Source of the DNA: a virus
Length of the DNA stretch: 59,955 nucleotides
Direction: 5' to 3' (one strand)
Virus record (IMG/VR): IMGVR_UViG_3300042326_001912
Span: 1 to 59,955 of that record
The notes below the pieces were generated by a model that saw only the letters and a program-made list of their open reading frames with translations, was not told where the DNA came from and made no database searches. The position numbers and the translations under genes were made by a program. Shown here in pieces: positions 43,791-52,827 of this stretch. Each line of letters opens with the position of its first letter. Position 1 is the first letter of the stretch.

Positions 43791-46016
43791 TTATAAACCT
43801 CCAAAATTGTTAGCTAAGAAAATATCGCTTCCTGATGACTTAGAAGTTTGTGTACCCCAAGAAGGTGCTGCTGTTCCATTGGATTGCAATACTTGCCCCG
43901 CTGTTCCAGCAGCAAGAAAGCTTGTTGCACCAGATGCAGTATTGTAAGGTATCTGCCCTGCACCACCACCAGCGAGATTAGTTGCACTTAAAACACTTGA
44001 AGCCCATGATAATGTACCTGACCCGTTAGTTACAAGTGCATAATTAGCTGTTCCTGCATTCTGAGGTAAAGTTAGCGTATAACTGGCTGCAAATGTAGAA
44101 GGTTTTGCTATTGTGATTGTTCGACCATTACCACTATTTTTGATAACTAAATTGCTATCAGCTACTACTATGTCTCCACCACTAACATTTAAACCACCAG
44201 ATTGAGTAACATATAAAAGAACTGTTGCATTTGAAGATCTAATTTCAAAAAGATTGTTGGTTTGACTAGTTGCTCCTTGGACAACAAGTGGAACTTGAGA
44301 ACTAGAAGTAGCGTAAACACCTATATCATCTCCAGCTACAGCTTGATAAGTTAATGCAGCAGCCCCAGAAAGTCCCCCAGATACATTTTTGTATTGAAAT
44401 TGCCCACTAGACCCCCCAGCAGTAGCAGCCGTTCCGGTTGTGCCTTGATTTCCTTGAAATCCTTGGTTTCCTTGAAATCCTTGGTTTCCTTGTTGACCTT
44501 GAAATCCTTGTGTGCCTTGATTTCCTTGATTGCCTTGTGAACCTTGGTTTCCTTGAGAACCTTGATTCCCTGTTCCTGTTATACCTTGAAAACCTTGATT
44601 GCCTTGATTGCCTGTTCCTGTTATGCCTTGAAAACCTTGATCACCCTGCCAACCCTGATCCCCTTGATGACCTTGAAAACCTTGTCTTCCTTGGAATCCT
44701 TGATCGCCCTGCCATCCTTGATCCCCTTGATGTCCTTGCCATCCCTGTTCACCTTGCCAACCTTGATTCCCTGTTCCAGTTAATCCTTGAAAACCTTGCG
44801 ATCCATTGTTTCCTGATGCACCTTGCAATCCTTGTAAACCTTGTGAACCAGTAGTTCCAACGACACCTTGGTAACCTTGGTTCCCCTGAGATCCATTAGT
44901 TCCTGCTGCACCTTGATTGCCTTGCAAACCTTGTAGTCCTTGGCTTCCTTGAAATCCTTGGTTTCCAACAGTGTTAGAAAATATTTGCCAACCACCTGTT
45001 CCGTTATCTGTAGCGGGGTCTACTCCATTGTTAGCAACAGAACGAGTGGTCATATAAAAAGAACCATTCCGTTTTACCACATCGTTCTTTTTGTAATTAA
45101 CAGCAAGATCCCAATCCCCTTGATATACAAAAGTATTTTGATAATCTGACAACACAACAGGAACTTCGCTACTGTTTCCAACCCAAACTTTTTGATCTAC
45201 TATATTTATCCCTAATTCACCCAATAAAAGTGTAGCAGGAACAGAAGAAGATGTACTAGATCTTTTAATACGAATTTTATCTGGAGGTAGTGTTGTTGTG
45301 GTTGTAGTCGTAGGTGCAGCAGTAGTAGTAGTTGTAGTAGTTGTAGTAGTTGGTGCAGCAGTAGTAGTAGTTGTAGTAGTTGGTGCTGAAGTAGTAGTGG
45401 TAGTAGTTGTTCCACACTCCCCTGATGCTACTGTTGGTGCAGGTCCAGTACCATAATCTACAGTCCAAGTGCCAGTTAAGGTCGATGCGTAATAAAGTCT
45501 AGTGTAATCATTGTAGATTTCATACGACCCCATCATGCCATAGCCCATCTTCAAATTTATCTCGCTCACATGCTGCCAATATCCAGACATAAACATGTTG
45601 TACGAACTATTTACAAAAGTGTATGTTCCGTTAGCAACAGCGGTTCCAGCACCAGAAACACAGTATGGGTCAACTAAAGGTGCTGCTGTAGTAGTAGTTG
45701 TAGTAGTTGTAGTAGGTTCAGCAGTTGTTGTAGTAGTTGTAGTAGTAGGTTCTGCACATGCTCCTGCTGTAACTGTTGGTGCAGGAGCAGTGCCATAAAC
45801 AGTTACCCATCCAGTAGTTGCTGGTGTAGCTGAAGCTGATGCACTTTGATATAATAAATTGCCCTGATATCGTAACATCCAAGCATAGTCTCTGTCACCA
45901 TAGTCATTTTCATATTCTATGCTTGTGTTTACATCTTTTATCCATACGCTGCCACTTTGTGTATAGGTTCCATTTGCAACAGGGTTACCAGCACCAGAAA
46001 CGCAAACGCTAGGCAT
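43791..46016 (-). CDS. collagen-like tail fibre with two NGTY modules and CBM-like domain
   Basis: 741 residues, domains in order: NGTY-type module (residues ~6-84: VSGAGNPVANGTYTQSG ... GTAPAPTV), poly-Thr linker (~91-112), a second NGTY module (~119-196), poly-Thr linkers (~203-243), a short strand region (ATLLLGELGINIVDQKVWVG, a typical fibre N-terminal sequence), a carbohydrate-binding-like module (~296-348: FVYQGDWDLAVNYKKNDVVK ... GGWQIF), a collagen-like X-Q-G region (~351-530), then a fibre tip domain ending FLANNFGGL. The ATG overlaps the stop of the 1,803-residue fibre by 1 base (TAATG), so they are translated together. Probably a host-contact side fibre; ligand not known. Confidence 0.8.
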   Translation of the reverse strand: MPSVCVSGAGNPVANGTYTQSGSVWIKDVNTSIEYENDYGDRDYAWMLRYQGNLLYQSASASATPATTGWVTVYGTAPAPTVTAGACAEPTTTTTTTTAEPTTTTTTTTTAAPLVDPYCVSGAGTAVANGTYTFVNSSYNMFMSGYWQHVSEINLKMGYGMMGSYEIYNDYTRLYYASTLTGTWTVDYGTGPAPTVASGECGTTTTTTTSAPTTTTTTTAAPTTTTTTTTTTAAPTTTTTTTLPPDKIRIKRSSTSSSVPATLLLGELGINIVDQKVWVGNSSEVPVVLSDYQNTFVYQGDWDLAVNYKKNDVVKRNGSFYMTTRSVANNGVDPATDNGTGGWQIFSNTVGNQGFQGSQGLQGLQGNQGAAGTNGSQGNQGYQGVVGTTGSQGLQGLQGASGNNGSQGFQGLTGTGNQGWQGEQGWQGHQGDQGWQGDQGFQGRQGFQGHQGDQGWQGDQGFQGITGTGNQGNQGFQGITGTGNQGSQGNQGSQGNQGNQGTQGFQGQQGNQGFQGNQGFQGNQGTTGTAATAGGSSGQFQYKNVSGGLSGAAALTYQAVAGDDIGVYATSSSQVPLVVQGATSQTNNLFEIRSSNATVLLYVTQSGGLNVSGGDIVVADSNLVIKNSGNGRTITIAKPSTFAASYTLTLPQNAGTANYALVTNGSGTLSWASSVLSATNLAGGGAGQIPYNTASGATSFLAAGTAGQVLQSNGTAAPSWGTQTSKSSGSDIFLANNFGGL

Positions 46017-49000
46017 TAGAATGCACCCCCATCTATATCCGCACCGATTATTGCCGAAGATGATAAGCTTCCAGCAAGTACTGCATTTGTTCCATCAAAA
46101 GTAAAATTTGAAGAACCAGCAGCATCGTTAGTTATATTTTTATAAACAACTTGATTAGCAGTTCCGGCAACTGGGCCAGTTACACCTTGGTAACCTTGAT
46201 ACCCTTGGTTGCCTTGTGAGCCTTGGTTTCCTGTTGTTCCAACGACTCCTTGAAAACCTTGCGAACCCTGTGATCCAGTTGTTCCAACGACTCCTTGGTA
46301 GCCTTGGTTTCCAATGGTTCCAACAACACCCTGATAACCTTGGTTTCCTTGTGATCCTTGATTACCAGTTGTTCCTACGACACCCTGATAGCCTTGTGAG
46401 CCTTGATTGCCTGTGGTTCCAACAACGCCTTGTAATCCTTGGCTACCTTGATATCCAGTATCGCCCTTATCCCCAGTTCTTGCAAAAGTGAGCAATACTT
46501 CATCATCATTAGAAAATGTTCCGATTCCAGACAGATAAGAAATTGTGACATCAAAGAAGCTAGGCTCTTGCTCTAAAGAATTGCTTATAGTGTAAAGTGC
46601 AAATACTGTAGAGTCATTTTTCTTGGATAATTTAAAATGACCTTTCATAGTGCTTGTTGAAGCAGCGATTGTAGCTAAGAACAGAGAAAGATCTATGTTT
46701 GCATTATTTGGATTATCATCAATTATAACATGCGTAGCTGATGCAAGAGAAGCATTATTAAATCTTATATAATTGTCGCCTGGATCATTGATTGAATAAT
46801 TATTTGTATCTATTTTATATTCAACTGTTACACCGCCAAAGCTACCAGTTGCTCCCTGATATCCTTGGTCGCCTTGATTGCCATAATTACCTTGATCTCC
46901 CTGTGATCCCTGATCACCTTGATTTCCCTGTTCTCCTTGATTGCCTTGTTCGCCCTGCCAACCTTGATCGCCTTGATTCCCTTGTTCTCCTTGAAATCCT
47001 TGCTCGCCCTGTTCGCCTTGGAATCCTTGATTGCCTTGAAATCCTTGCTCACCTTGGAAACCTTGGTCGCCTTGATTTCCTTGGAAACCTTGCTCACCCT
47101 GATTGCCTTGTTCTCCTTGGAATCCTTGATCGCCCTGTGAACCTTGTTCACCCTGCCAACCTTGATTTCCCTGATCTCCTTGAAAACCTTGAAATCCCTG
47201 TTCTCCTTGATTTCCTTGGAATCCTTGTTCACCTTGAAAACCTTGATCTCCTTGACTACCTTGAAATCCTTGATCTCCCTGTTCACCTTGATTTCCTTGA
47301 TAGCCTTGTTCCCCTTGATTTCCTTGAAAACCCTGTTCGCCTTGATTGCCTTGATTGCCTTGTTCACCCTGATTTCCTTGTAAACCTTGATTTCCTTGTA
47401 GTCCTTGATCTCCTTGGTTTCCTTGGAAACCCTGTTGACCTTGAAATCCCTGTTCGCCTTGATGACCTTGAAAACCCTGTTCCCCCTGACTGCCCTGATC
47501 TCCTTGGAATCCTTGTTCTCCCTGTGAACCTTGACTACCTTGATTTCCTTGAAAACCTTGAAAACCCTGTTCGCCTATTACCGGCACTACGCTGACAGTT
47601 GTTCTTACAAACGAATAATATGCGGTTCCTTCGGTATACCATTTCAAAGAGTGAGAATTACTATCATCGTTATTTGCATAAATCTTAACGATCATACGAT
47701 TAGTAGGATCTATAGTCGTTGTTGTTAACACTAAATCCATTAAGGTTTCTACTGCATTAGTACTATCAGTCCACCCTATCATTGGAGCATTTGTTGATAA
47801 TATTGGCCCTATTGGAGTTCCAGTAGAGTTTGCTAATTGTATTGTAATATAAGTTTGAATGTGGTCGTTTGAGGCTTGCTTTAGAAAGTGTTGGTGGAAT
47901 AACTGAGATCCACCTGGTATAACTGAAAACCCTAATTGTGGCGTTATGAAACTAGCGATAAGTATATTGTCTGTGCTTCCAGCCAATGATGTTGTTACCA
48001 TCTGTTGGGCTGTAGCAATTGGGGTTATAGAAAGTTCTTTATATCCAGCCACATCAGATGCTACAGAGTAATTAAAATAATATGTTTCCCCAGTAGACTC
48101 GCCTCTATATCCTTGATTTCCTTGGTTGCCTTGAAATCCTTGGTTGCCTTGAAATCCTTGGTTGCCCTGATGTCCTTGTGATCCTTGTTGACCTTGGAAA
48201 CCTTGATTTCCTTGTTCTCCCTGATTGCCTTGTAAGCCTTGATTGCCTTGTAAGCCTTGTTGACCTTGAAATCCTTGACTGCCTTGATCGCCTTGACTTC
48301 CTTGAATACCTTGACTTCCTTGCGAACCATTAGATCCTTGAGGACCACGAATAGGACCAACATTTTGCCAATAAATTGGCGATGTTCCTGTGTATACAAC
48401 ACCATCTCCAGCAGAAGCTGTACCACCAGAAGGATTTGGACATGCTTGAGATGCAGTACCTTGCAATGTAGATGTAAGTATCCACATATCACCAAGTATA
48501 GAACCAGAAGTTTCATTGTTAAATATGTTTTCCCATGTTTCTGATCCTTGAATAGTTACTCCAGAACCAGATGTTCCTTGATATCCTTGGTCACCTTGAC
48601 TTCCTTGAAAACCTTGTTGCCCTTGAAATCCTTGATTACCTTGTGAACCTTGTTCACCTTGGTATCCTTGTAATCCCTGTTCGCCTTTCTGAGCAATCAA
48701 TGTCCAGAATCCTGGCGAAGGAATATCTCCAACATTACCACCATTAGCACCAACACGATACCAAGTTTCACCTGAGTAAGTTGCTACATCACCTATGGAG
48801 TATGATGCACCACCGCTATAAGCACCTGTGAAATTCCATAATGCATCTGATCCTTGATTGCCTTGAAATCCTTGGTTTCCTTGCGAACCTTGATCACCCT
48901 GAGAACCTTGTTCTCCATAATTACCTTGTGATCCTTGATCACCTTGATTTCCTTGAAATCCCCGATCTCCTTGGTTGCCTTGATTTCCCTGATCTCCTTG

Positions 49001-51427
49001 ATTTCCTTGTTCGCCTTGTAATCCTTGGTTACCTTGGTCGCCTTGATTGCCTTGGGAACCCTGTTCTCCTTGAAAACCTTGATCACCCTGTGAACCTTGC
49101 TCGCCAATTTTTCCTGCAAGACAAATTGAAAGCGTGTTATATGTTTTAAATCCTGGGCTTAAAGAATGTGTAACGACTGCAACTATATCCCCTGTTGTGG
49201 GGTTATAAGAAGTTATTCTCATGTACTGTATAATATTATCAGTGGGTGCGTATACAGACAGTATTTGTCCAGCAGCAAATGCCAATCCTGTTGCTATAGG
49301 GCTTTGATAGTAATTTTCACCTACTGCTTGAAAATAATATTCACCTGTGTTTTGCGTAGTGCAAATTAAAGGTGTTGTGCCTTGATTTCCTTGGTCACCC
49401 TGATTGCCTTGCGATCCTTGATCGCCTTGATTTCCTTGGTTTCCTTGAAAACCTTGATTTCCTTGTAAGCCTTGATTGCCTTGAAAACCTTGATTTCCTT
49501 GCTCACCCTGATTTCCCTGTGAACCTTGGTTACCTTGCGATCCTTGTGAACCAACAAGTCCAATAGACAGAGTAACAAAATCTTCGTTATTTATTACTCC
49601 GTATGTACTAACTAGTGCCACATTAAATATTACATAACTTCCATCTTCAGTATCGTTTGTTGAAGTACCATCTACACAAGAAGTTATTTGATAAGTAACA
49701 TATGTTGAAGGATTGGCTTGATCTGTTAAAGTTAAATAACCACTCTGAATACTTAAGAATAAATCATGTAAAGTAGTATTTATTCCGTATGGATTATCAT
49801 CTACTTTAACTTGAGTGGCCGAAGTAAAAGGATCAGCATTAAAACTTATATAATCATTAGTTGGATCAAGATCTGTAAGAGTTGTTGTGTTTACCTTGTA
49901 TGTCCAAGACAATGCACCAATTCCACGATCACCTTGAAATCCCTGTTCGCCCTGATTACCTTGCGATCCTTGATCGCCCTGAGAACCCTGTTCCCCTTGG
50001 TTTCCTTGAAATCCTTGATCTCCTTGAAATCCCTGATAGCCTTGATTGCCTTGATTGCCTTGATTGCCAGTATCTCCCTTATCTCCAGTTCTTGCAAAAG
50101 TTAAAAGAACTTCATCATTATTTGAAAATGTTCCACTTCCAGATAGATAAGAAATAATAATGTCAAAAAAACTTGGTTCTTCTTCTGTTGCAGAACTAAT
50201 TGCATAAAGAGCAAATACTGTAGAATCATTTTTCTTAGATAATTTAAAGTGCCCCTTCATCGTGCTTGTTGATGCAGAAATAGTATTTAAATATAAAGAA
50301 AGATCAATGGTTGAGTTGTTTGGATTATCATCAATAATGACATGTGTAGCTGATGGAAGAGAGGAATTGTTAAATCTTATATAGTTATCGCCTGGATCGT
50401 TTATCGTATAATTAAGAGTATCTATAAGGTATTCAACTGTGACACCACCAAAGTTTCCATTTAAACCTTGTGATCCTTGATCTCCTTGATTTCCTTGCAG
50501 TCCTTGTTCACCTTGAAATCCTTGATAACCCTGATTTCCTTGATTTCCTTGATTTCCTTGATAACCTTGAAATCCTTGTTGTCCTTGATCACCTTGTTCG
50601 CCTTGGCCACCCTGATAGCCTTGTTCGCCTTGAAAACCTTGTTCGCCTTGGTCACCCTGATTGCCTTGATCTCCCTGATCTCCTTGATCTCCTTTTGCAG
50701 AAATCAATGTCCAAAAAGTTCCTTCTATGGGGGAATCACCAACATTCCCACCATTAGAATTTACACGATACCAAGTTTGCCCTAAATAGGTTGCTATATC
50801 ACCTACGGCATATGCTGCACCGCCATTATAAGCACCTGTGAAGTTCCATAATGCATCTATTCCAGCTACGCCTTCAATTCCTTGAAAGCCAGTTATGCCT
50901 TGTAATCCTTGTTCTCCTTGAAATCCTTGTCTTCCTTGAAAACCTTGATCTCCTTGGTGACCTTGAAATCCTTGTCTTCCTTGAAATCCTTGATCTCCTT
51001 GCCAACCCTGATCACCTTGATGGCCTTGAAACCCTTGTCTTCCTTGGAATCCTTGATTGCCTTGATTACCTTGATTGCCTTGAATGCCTTGATAACCTTG
51101 TAAGCCTTGATTTCCAATTGTTCCTTGAAATCCTTGATTGCCTTGATTACCTTGTAACCCTTGATTTCCAATTGTTCCTTGAAAGCCTTGCAATCCAATT
51201 AGACCTTGATCACCCTGACTTCCTGCTCCAGTTAAACCTTGAAAACCAGTTATGCCTTGAAATCCTTGGTTTCCTTGTGAACCCTGATTACCCTGCGATC
51301 CTTGATACCCAGTAATATCTGCTGTAATAAAATTTTCACCATCAAAAAAAACGGCTTCTCCAGAGGTAGGTACTCCAGAAAAGTCGTCTTGGTCTTGTAT
51401 TCTTGTTATGTTTCTTTGGAAGTGCAT
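46016..51427 (-). CDS. giant multidomain collagen-like tail fibre (1,803 aa)
   Basis: Starts MHFQRNITRIQDQDDFSGVP, a short attachment-type N-terminus. Then about nine collagen-like segments of X-Q-G triplets (FQG, NQG, EQG, DQG, LQG) alternate with globular domains: two CBM5/12-like modules (ALWNFTGAYNGGAAYAVGD near 195; ALWNFTGAYSGGASYSIGD near 862), a GGVTVEY domain near 325-450 and an almost identical one near 1,530-1,655, a related LSWTYKV domain (~503), and unrelated domains near 683, 955 and 1,113. The C-terminus (TANQVVYKNITNDAAGSSNF ... IIGADIDGGAF) is fibre-tip like. Nearly every triplet has Gln in the Y position, unlike animal collagen. Likely a trimeric long fibre. Start: TTTGGAGAAAATAAAACATG. 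Confidence 0.85.
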   Translation of the reverse strand: MHFQRNITRIQDQDDFSGVPTSGEAVFFDGENFITADITGYQGSQGNQGSQGNQGFQGITGFQGLTGAGSQGDQGLIGLQGFQGTIGNQGLQGNQGNQGFQGTIGNQGLQGYQGIQGNQGNQGNQGFQGRQGFQGHQGDQGWQGDQGFQGRQGFQGHQGDQGFQGRQGFQGEQGLQGITGFQGIEGVAGIDALWNFTGAYNGGAAYAVGDIATYLGQTWYRVNSNGGNVGDSPIEGTFWTLISAKGDQGDQGDQGNQGDQGEQGFQGEQGYQGGQGEQGDQGQQGFQGYQGNQGNQGNQGYQGFQGEQGLQGNQGDQGSQGLNGNFGGVTVEYLIDTLNYTINDPGDNYIRFNNSSLPSATHVIIDDNPNNSTIDLSLYLNTISASTSTMKGHFKLSKKNDSTVFALYAISSATEEEPSFFDIIISYLSGSGTFSNNDEVLLTFARTGDKGDTGNQGNQGNQGYQGFQGDQGFQGNQGEQGSQGDQGSQGNQGEQGFQGDRGIGALSWTYKVNTTTLTDLDPTNDYISFNADPFTSATQVKVDDNPYGINTTLHDLFLSIQSGYLTLTDQANPSTYVTYQITSCVDGTSTNDTEDGSYVIFNVALVSTYGVINNEDFVTLSIGLVGSQGSQGNQGSQGNQGEQGNQGFQGNQGLQGNQGFQGNQGNQGDQGSQGNQGDQGNQGTTPLICTTQNTGEYYFQAVGENYYQSPIATGLAFAAGQILSVYAPTDNIIQYMRITSYNPTTGDIVAVVTHSLSPGFKTYNTLSICLAGKIGEQGSQGDQGFQGEQGSQGNQGDQGNQGLQGEQGNQGDQGNQGNQGDRGFQGNQGDQGSQGNYGEQGSQGDQGSQGNQGFQGNQGSDALWNFTGAYSGGASYSIGDVATYSGETWYRVGANGGNVGDIPSPGFWTLIAQKGEQGLQGYQGEQGSQGNQGFQGQQGFQGSQGDQGYQGTSGSGVTIQGSETWENIFNNETSGSILGDMWILTSTLQGTASQACPNPSGGTASAGDGVVYTGTSPIYWQNVGPIRGPQGSNGSQGSQGIQGSQGDQGSQGFQGQQGLQGNQGLQGNQGEQGNQGFQGQQGSQGHQGNQGFQGNQGFQGNQGNQGYRGESTGETYYFNYSVASDVAGYKELSITPIATAQQMVTTSLAGSTDNILIASFITPQLGFSVIPGGSQLFHQHFLKQASNDHIQTYITIQLANSTGTPIGPILSTNAPMIGWTDSTNAVETLMDLVLTTTTIDPTNRMIVKIYANNDDSNSHSLKWYTEGTAYYSFVRTTVSVVPVIGEQGFQGFQGNQGSQGSQGEQGFQGDQGSQGEQGFQGHQGEQGFQGQQGFQGNQGDQGLQGNQGLQGNQGEQGNQGNQGEQGFQGNQGEQGYQGNQGEQGDQGFQGSQGDQGFQGEQGFQGNQGEQGFQGFQGDQGNQGWQGEQGSQGDQGFQGEQGNQGEQGFQGNQGDQGFQGEQGFQGNQGFQGEQGEQGFQGEQGNQGDQGWQGEQGNQGEQGNQGDQGSQGDQGNYGNQGDQGYQGATGSFGGVTVEYKIDTNNYSINDPGDNYIRFNNASLASATHVIIDDNPNNANIDLSLFLATIAASTSTMKGHFKLSKKNDSTVFALYTISNSLEQEPSFFDVTISYLSGIGTFSNDDEVLLTFARTGDKGDTGYQGSQGLQGVVGTTGNQGSQGYQGVVGTTGNQGSQGNQGYQGVVGTIGNQGYQGVVGTTGSQGSQGFQGVVGTTGNQGSQGNQGYQGYQGVTGPVAGTANQVVYKNITNDAAGSSNFTFDGTNAVLAGSLSSSAIIGADIDGGAF

Positions 51428-51447
51428 GTTTTATTTTCTCCAAAGAT

Positions 51448-51457
51448 AAATACACCA
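51448..51457 (-). promoter_or_regulatory. recurrent AAATACACCA motif upstream of the long fibre
   Basis: Coding-strand TGGTGTATTT, about 20 bases before the fibre ATG, in the 34-base gap after the zinc-ribbon gene. Same core as the other junction motifs. The strong capsid terminator lies upstream, so a promoter here would let the fibre genes be transcribed separately. Confidence 0.4.
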
Positions 51458-51461
51458 TATA

Positions 51462-51713
51462 TTAAGTAATCGCTGGCCACTTTTTAATAGGACAATCTTG
51501 ACCAGCCCAACTAGCTTTTACCTTTAAATTACAACCACACTTCGTACATGTCCAATTAGGGCTAGACTTATTTACTTCGGGGCATGTATCACAAATATCT
51601 AATCGTATTTTTACCTTATCTTCTGTTAAGGTTGGCATTCCAGTAGCTACATGTTTAGTTAATGCTACTGCAAAATTAGCTGCTTTTTCAAAAATTGTTG
51701 GTTCTTTAGCCAT
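51462..51713 (-). CDS. small zinc-ribbon protein
   Basis: 83 residues from the ATG at 51711-51713 (MAKEPTIFEKAANFAVALTK), with AAGGAG 7 bases upstream; an upstream TTG in frame lacks a site. A helical N-terminus is followed by six Cys: CDTC (41-44), CTKCGC (56-61) and CPIKKW (74-79). The pattern CxxC...CxxCGCxLxxK...CPxxKW is common in small phage and bacterial proteins, and probably binds zinc; the function of that family is not known to me. It is the first gene after the capsid terminator and the last before the fibre island. Confidence 0.7.
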   Translation of the reverse strand: MAKEPTIFEKAANFAVALTKHVATGMPTLTEDKVKIRLDICDTCPEVNKSSPNWTCTKCGCNLKVKASWAGQDCPIKKWPAIT

Positions 51714-51755
51714 GATAATCTCCTTTAGTGTTTCAAATCCTTTGACCAATATAAC

Positions 51756-51784
51756 AAAAAAAACAGTCCTCGTAAAGAGGACTG
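51756..51784 (-). terminator. strong terminator after the major capsid gene
   Basis: On the coding strand CAGTCCTC (51777-51784) and GAGGACTG (51764-51771) form a perfect 8-bp stem with a 5-base loop, followed by eight T (complement of 51756-51763). The other strand has a looser T-rich flank, so termination could be bidirectional. It lies 25 bases after the capsid stop codon. Confidence 0.85.
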
Positions 51785-51809
51785 CTTTATTTTATTTAAT
51801 ATTTTAACA

Positions 51810-52802
51810 CTATACTGCACCAAGAAGAACCCTTCGGTTATCAAGTACAGCAAAGCCGTGTTCACCAAAACCATACATACCCATCCTGCGTTGACGATGG
51901 AAAGTAGGATCTTCGTAAACTTCGATTTCTTGACGAACAGGATGAACAAAGCTGTCTTGTTTATCGAGGTCTAAGCCGATAACAATTTCAAGTTTGCTGC
52001 CTGGCATAGATGCACCAAGAGGTCCAGTATAATACTTCTGGAATTCTTGACCAACGCCAATTTCATCAAGATCGTGAAGGTTAACGCCAAATACCCTTGG
52101 AAGTGGAGTTTCTTCTTGAACGAAGATTTCCCTTCGGGTAAAGTCATCAACTTCACCAATCTGCCATCCACGAATGTCTTCAAGACTTTCTGGACTGATA
52201 TAAAGGTCAGTAAGCTTACCACGATTAATCGAGGTACTATTACCACCAGTATTTCGCCTCATGGAAGTTTTGAGAAGAGCAACTAGCCTCTTGCTAAAGT
52301 AGCCAGCAGCAGCAACATCGTCATAAATGACAAGGCCACGACCAACGCCAGCAGCAAGAATAGTTCTCCAGCCATCGCTATTCATTTTACGAACAAAGGA
52401 TGCTTCAAGAACTTGCATTGCTCGACCAATGATATCCCACCTTGCATCCCTAGCATAACGCAGGGAGAAGTCGATGGAAGCACCAACTTCATAGGTAGGA
52501 ACCATTACATAGTCGCCTTCTACGCTTCGCTCAGGAATTTTACCCTGTGCAGGAATCGTATAAGCAACGAAATCTTTCTCAGTACCAGGAGCAAGAAAAT
52601 CCAAAGGAAATTCTACCGAAGTACCAGGAGCAAAATTTACAGTTTCAAAAATATTGCTAACGATATCTCCGTTAACAATACCCTGACGAAGAGGGAGGGT
52701 TAAAGCTTTGGCCAATTCAACTTGTGCAGCACAAGCAACTTCATAATTGTTGCTGCCTGACTTTTTCAACAAGTCTACCATTTCTGGAGTTGGTGTCTTC
52801 AT
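51810..52802 (-). CDS. major capsid protein, HK97-fold type
   Basis: 330 residues, starting MKTPTPEMVDLLKKSGSNNY. Builds the icosahedral shell. The arrangement fits an HK97-type capsid protein: a helical start, a beta E-loop-like part (PAQGKIPERSVEGDYVMVPT), a spine-helix region (GRAMQVLEASFVRKMNSDGW), and a beta-rich P/A domain end (VHPVRQEIEVYEDPTFHRQR, GMYGFGEHGFAVLDNRRVLL). The protein is charged and well balanced, with codon use like that of its neighbours. AAGGAGAGATAG precedes the ATG. It follows the protease/scaffold and decoration genes and is closed by a strong terminator, as expected of the most abundant protein. Any N-terminal processing site is not evident. Confidence 0.85.
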   Translation of the reverse strand: MKTPTPEMVDLLKKSGSNNYEVACAAQVELAKALTLPLRQGIVNGDIVSNIFETVNFAPGTSVEFPLDFLAPGTEKDFVAYTIPAQGKIPERSVEGDYVMVPTYEVGASIDFSLRYARDARWDIIGRAMQVLEASFVRKMNSDGWRTILAAGVGRGLVIYDDVAAAGYFSKRLVALLKTSMRRNTGGNSTSINRGKLTDLYISPESLEDIRGWQIGEVDDFTRREIFVQEETPLPRVFGVNLHDLDEIGVGQEFQKYYTGPLGASMPGSKLEIVIGLDLDKQDSFVHPVRQEIEVYEDPTFHRQRRMGMYGFGEHGFAVLDNRRVLLGAV

Positions 52803-52827
52803 GGAACTATCTCTCCTTTTTTAAAAG

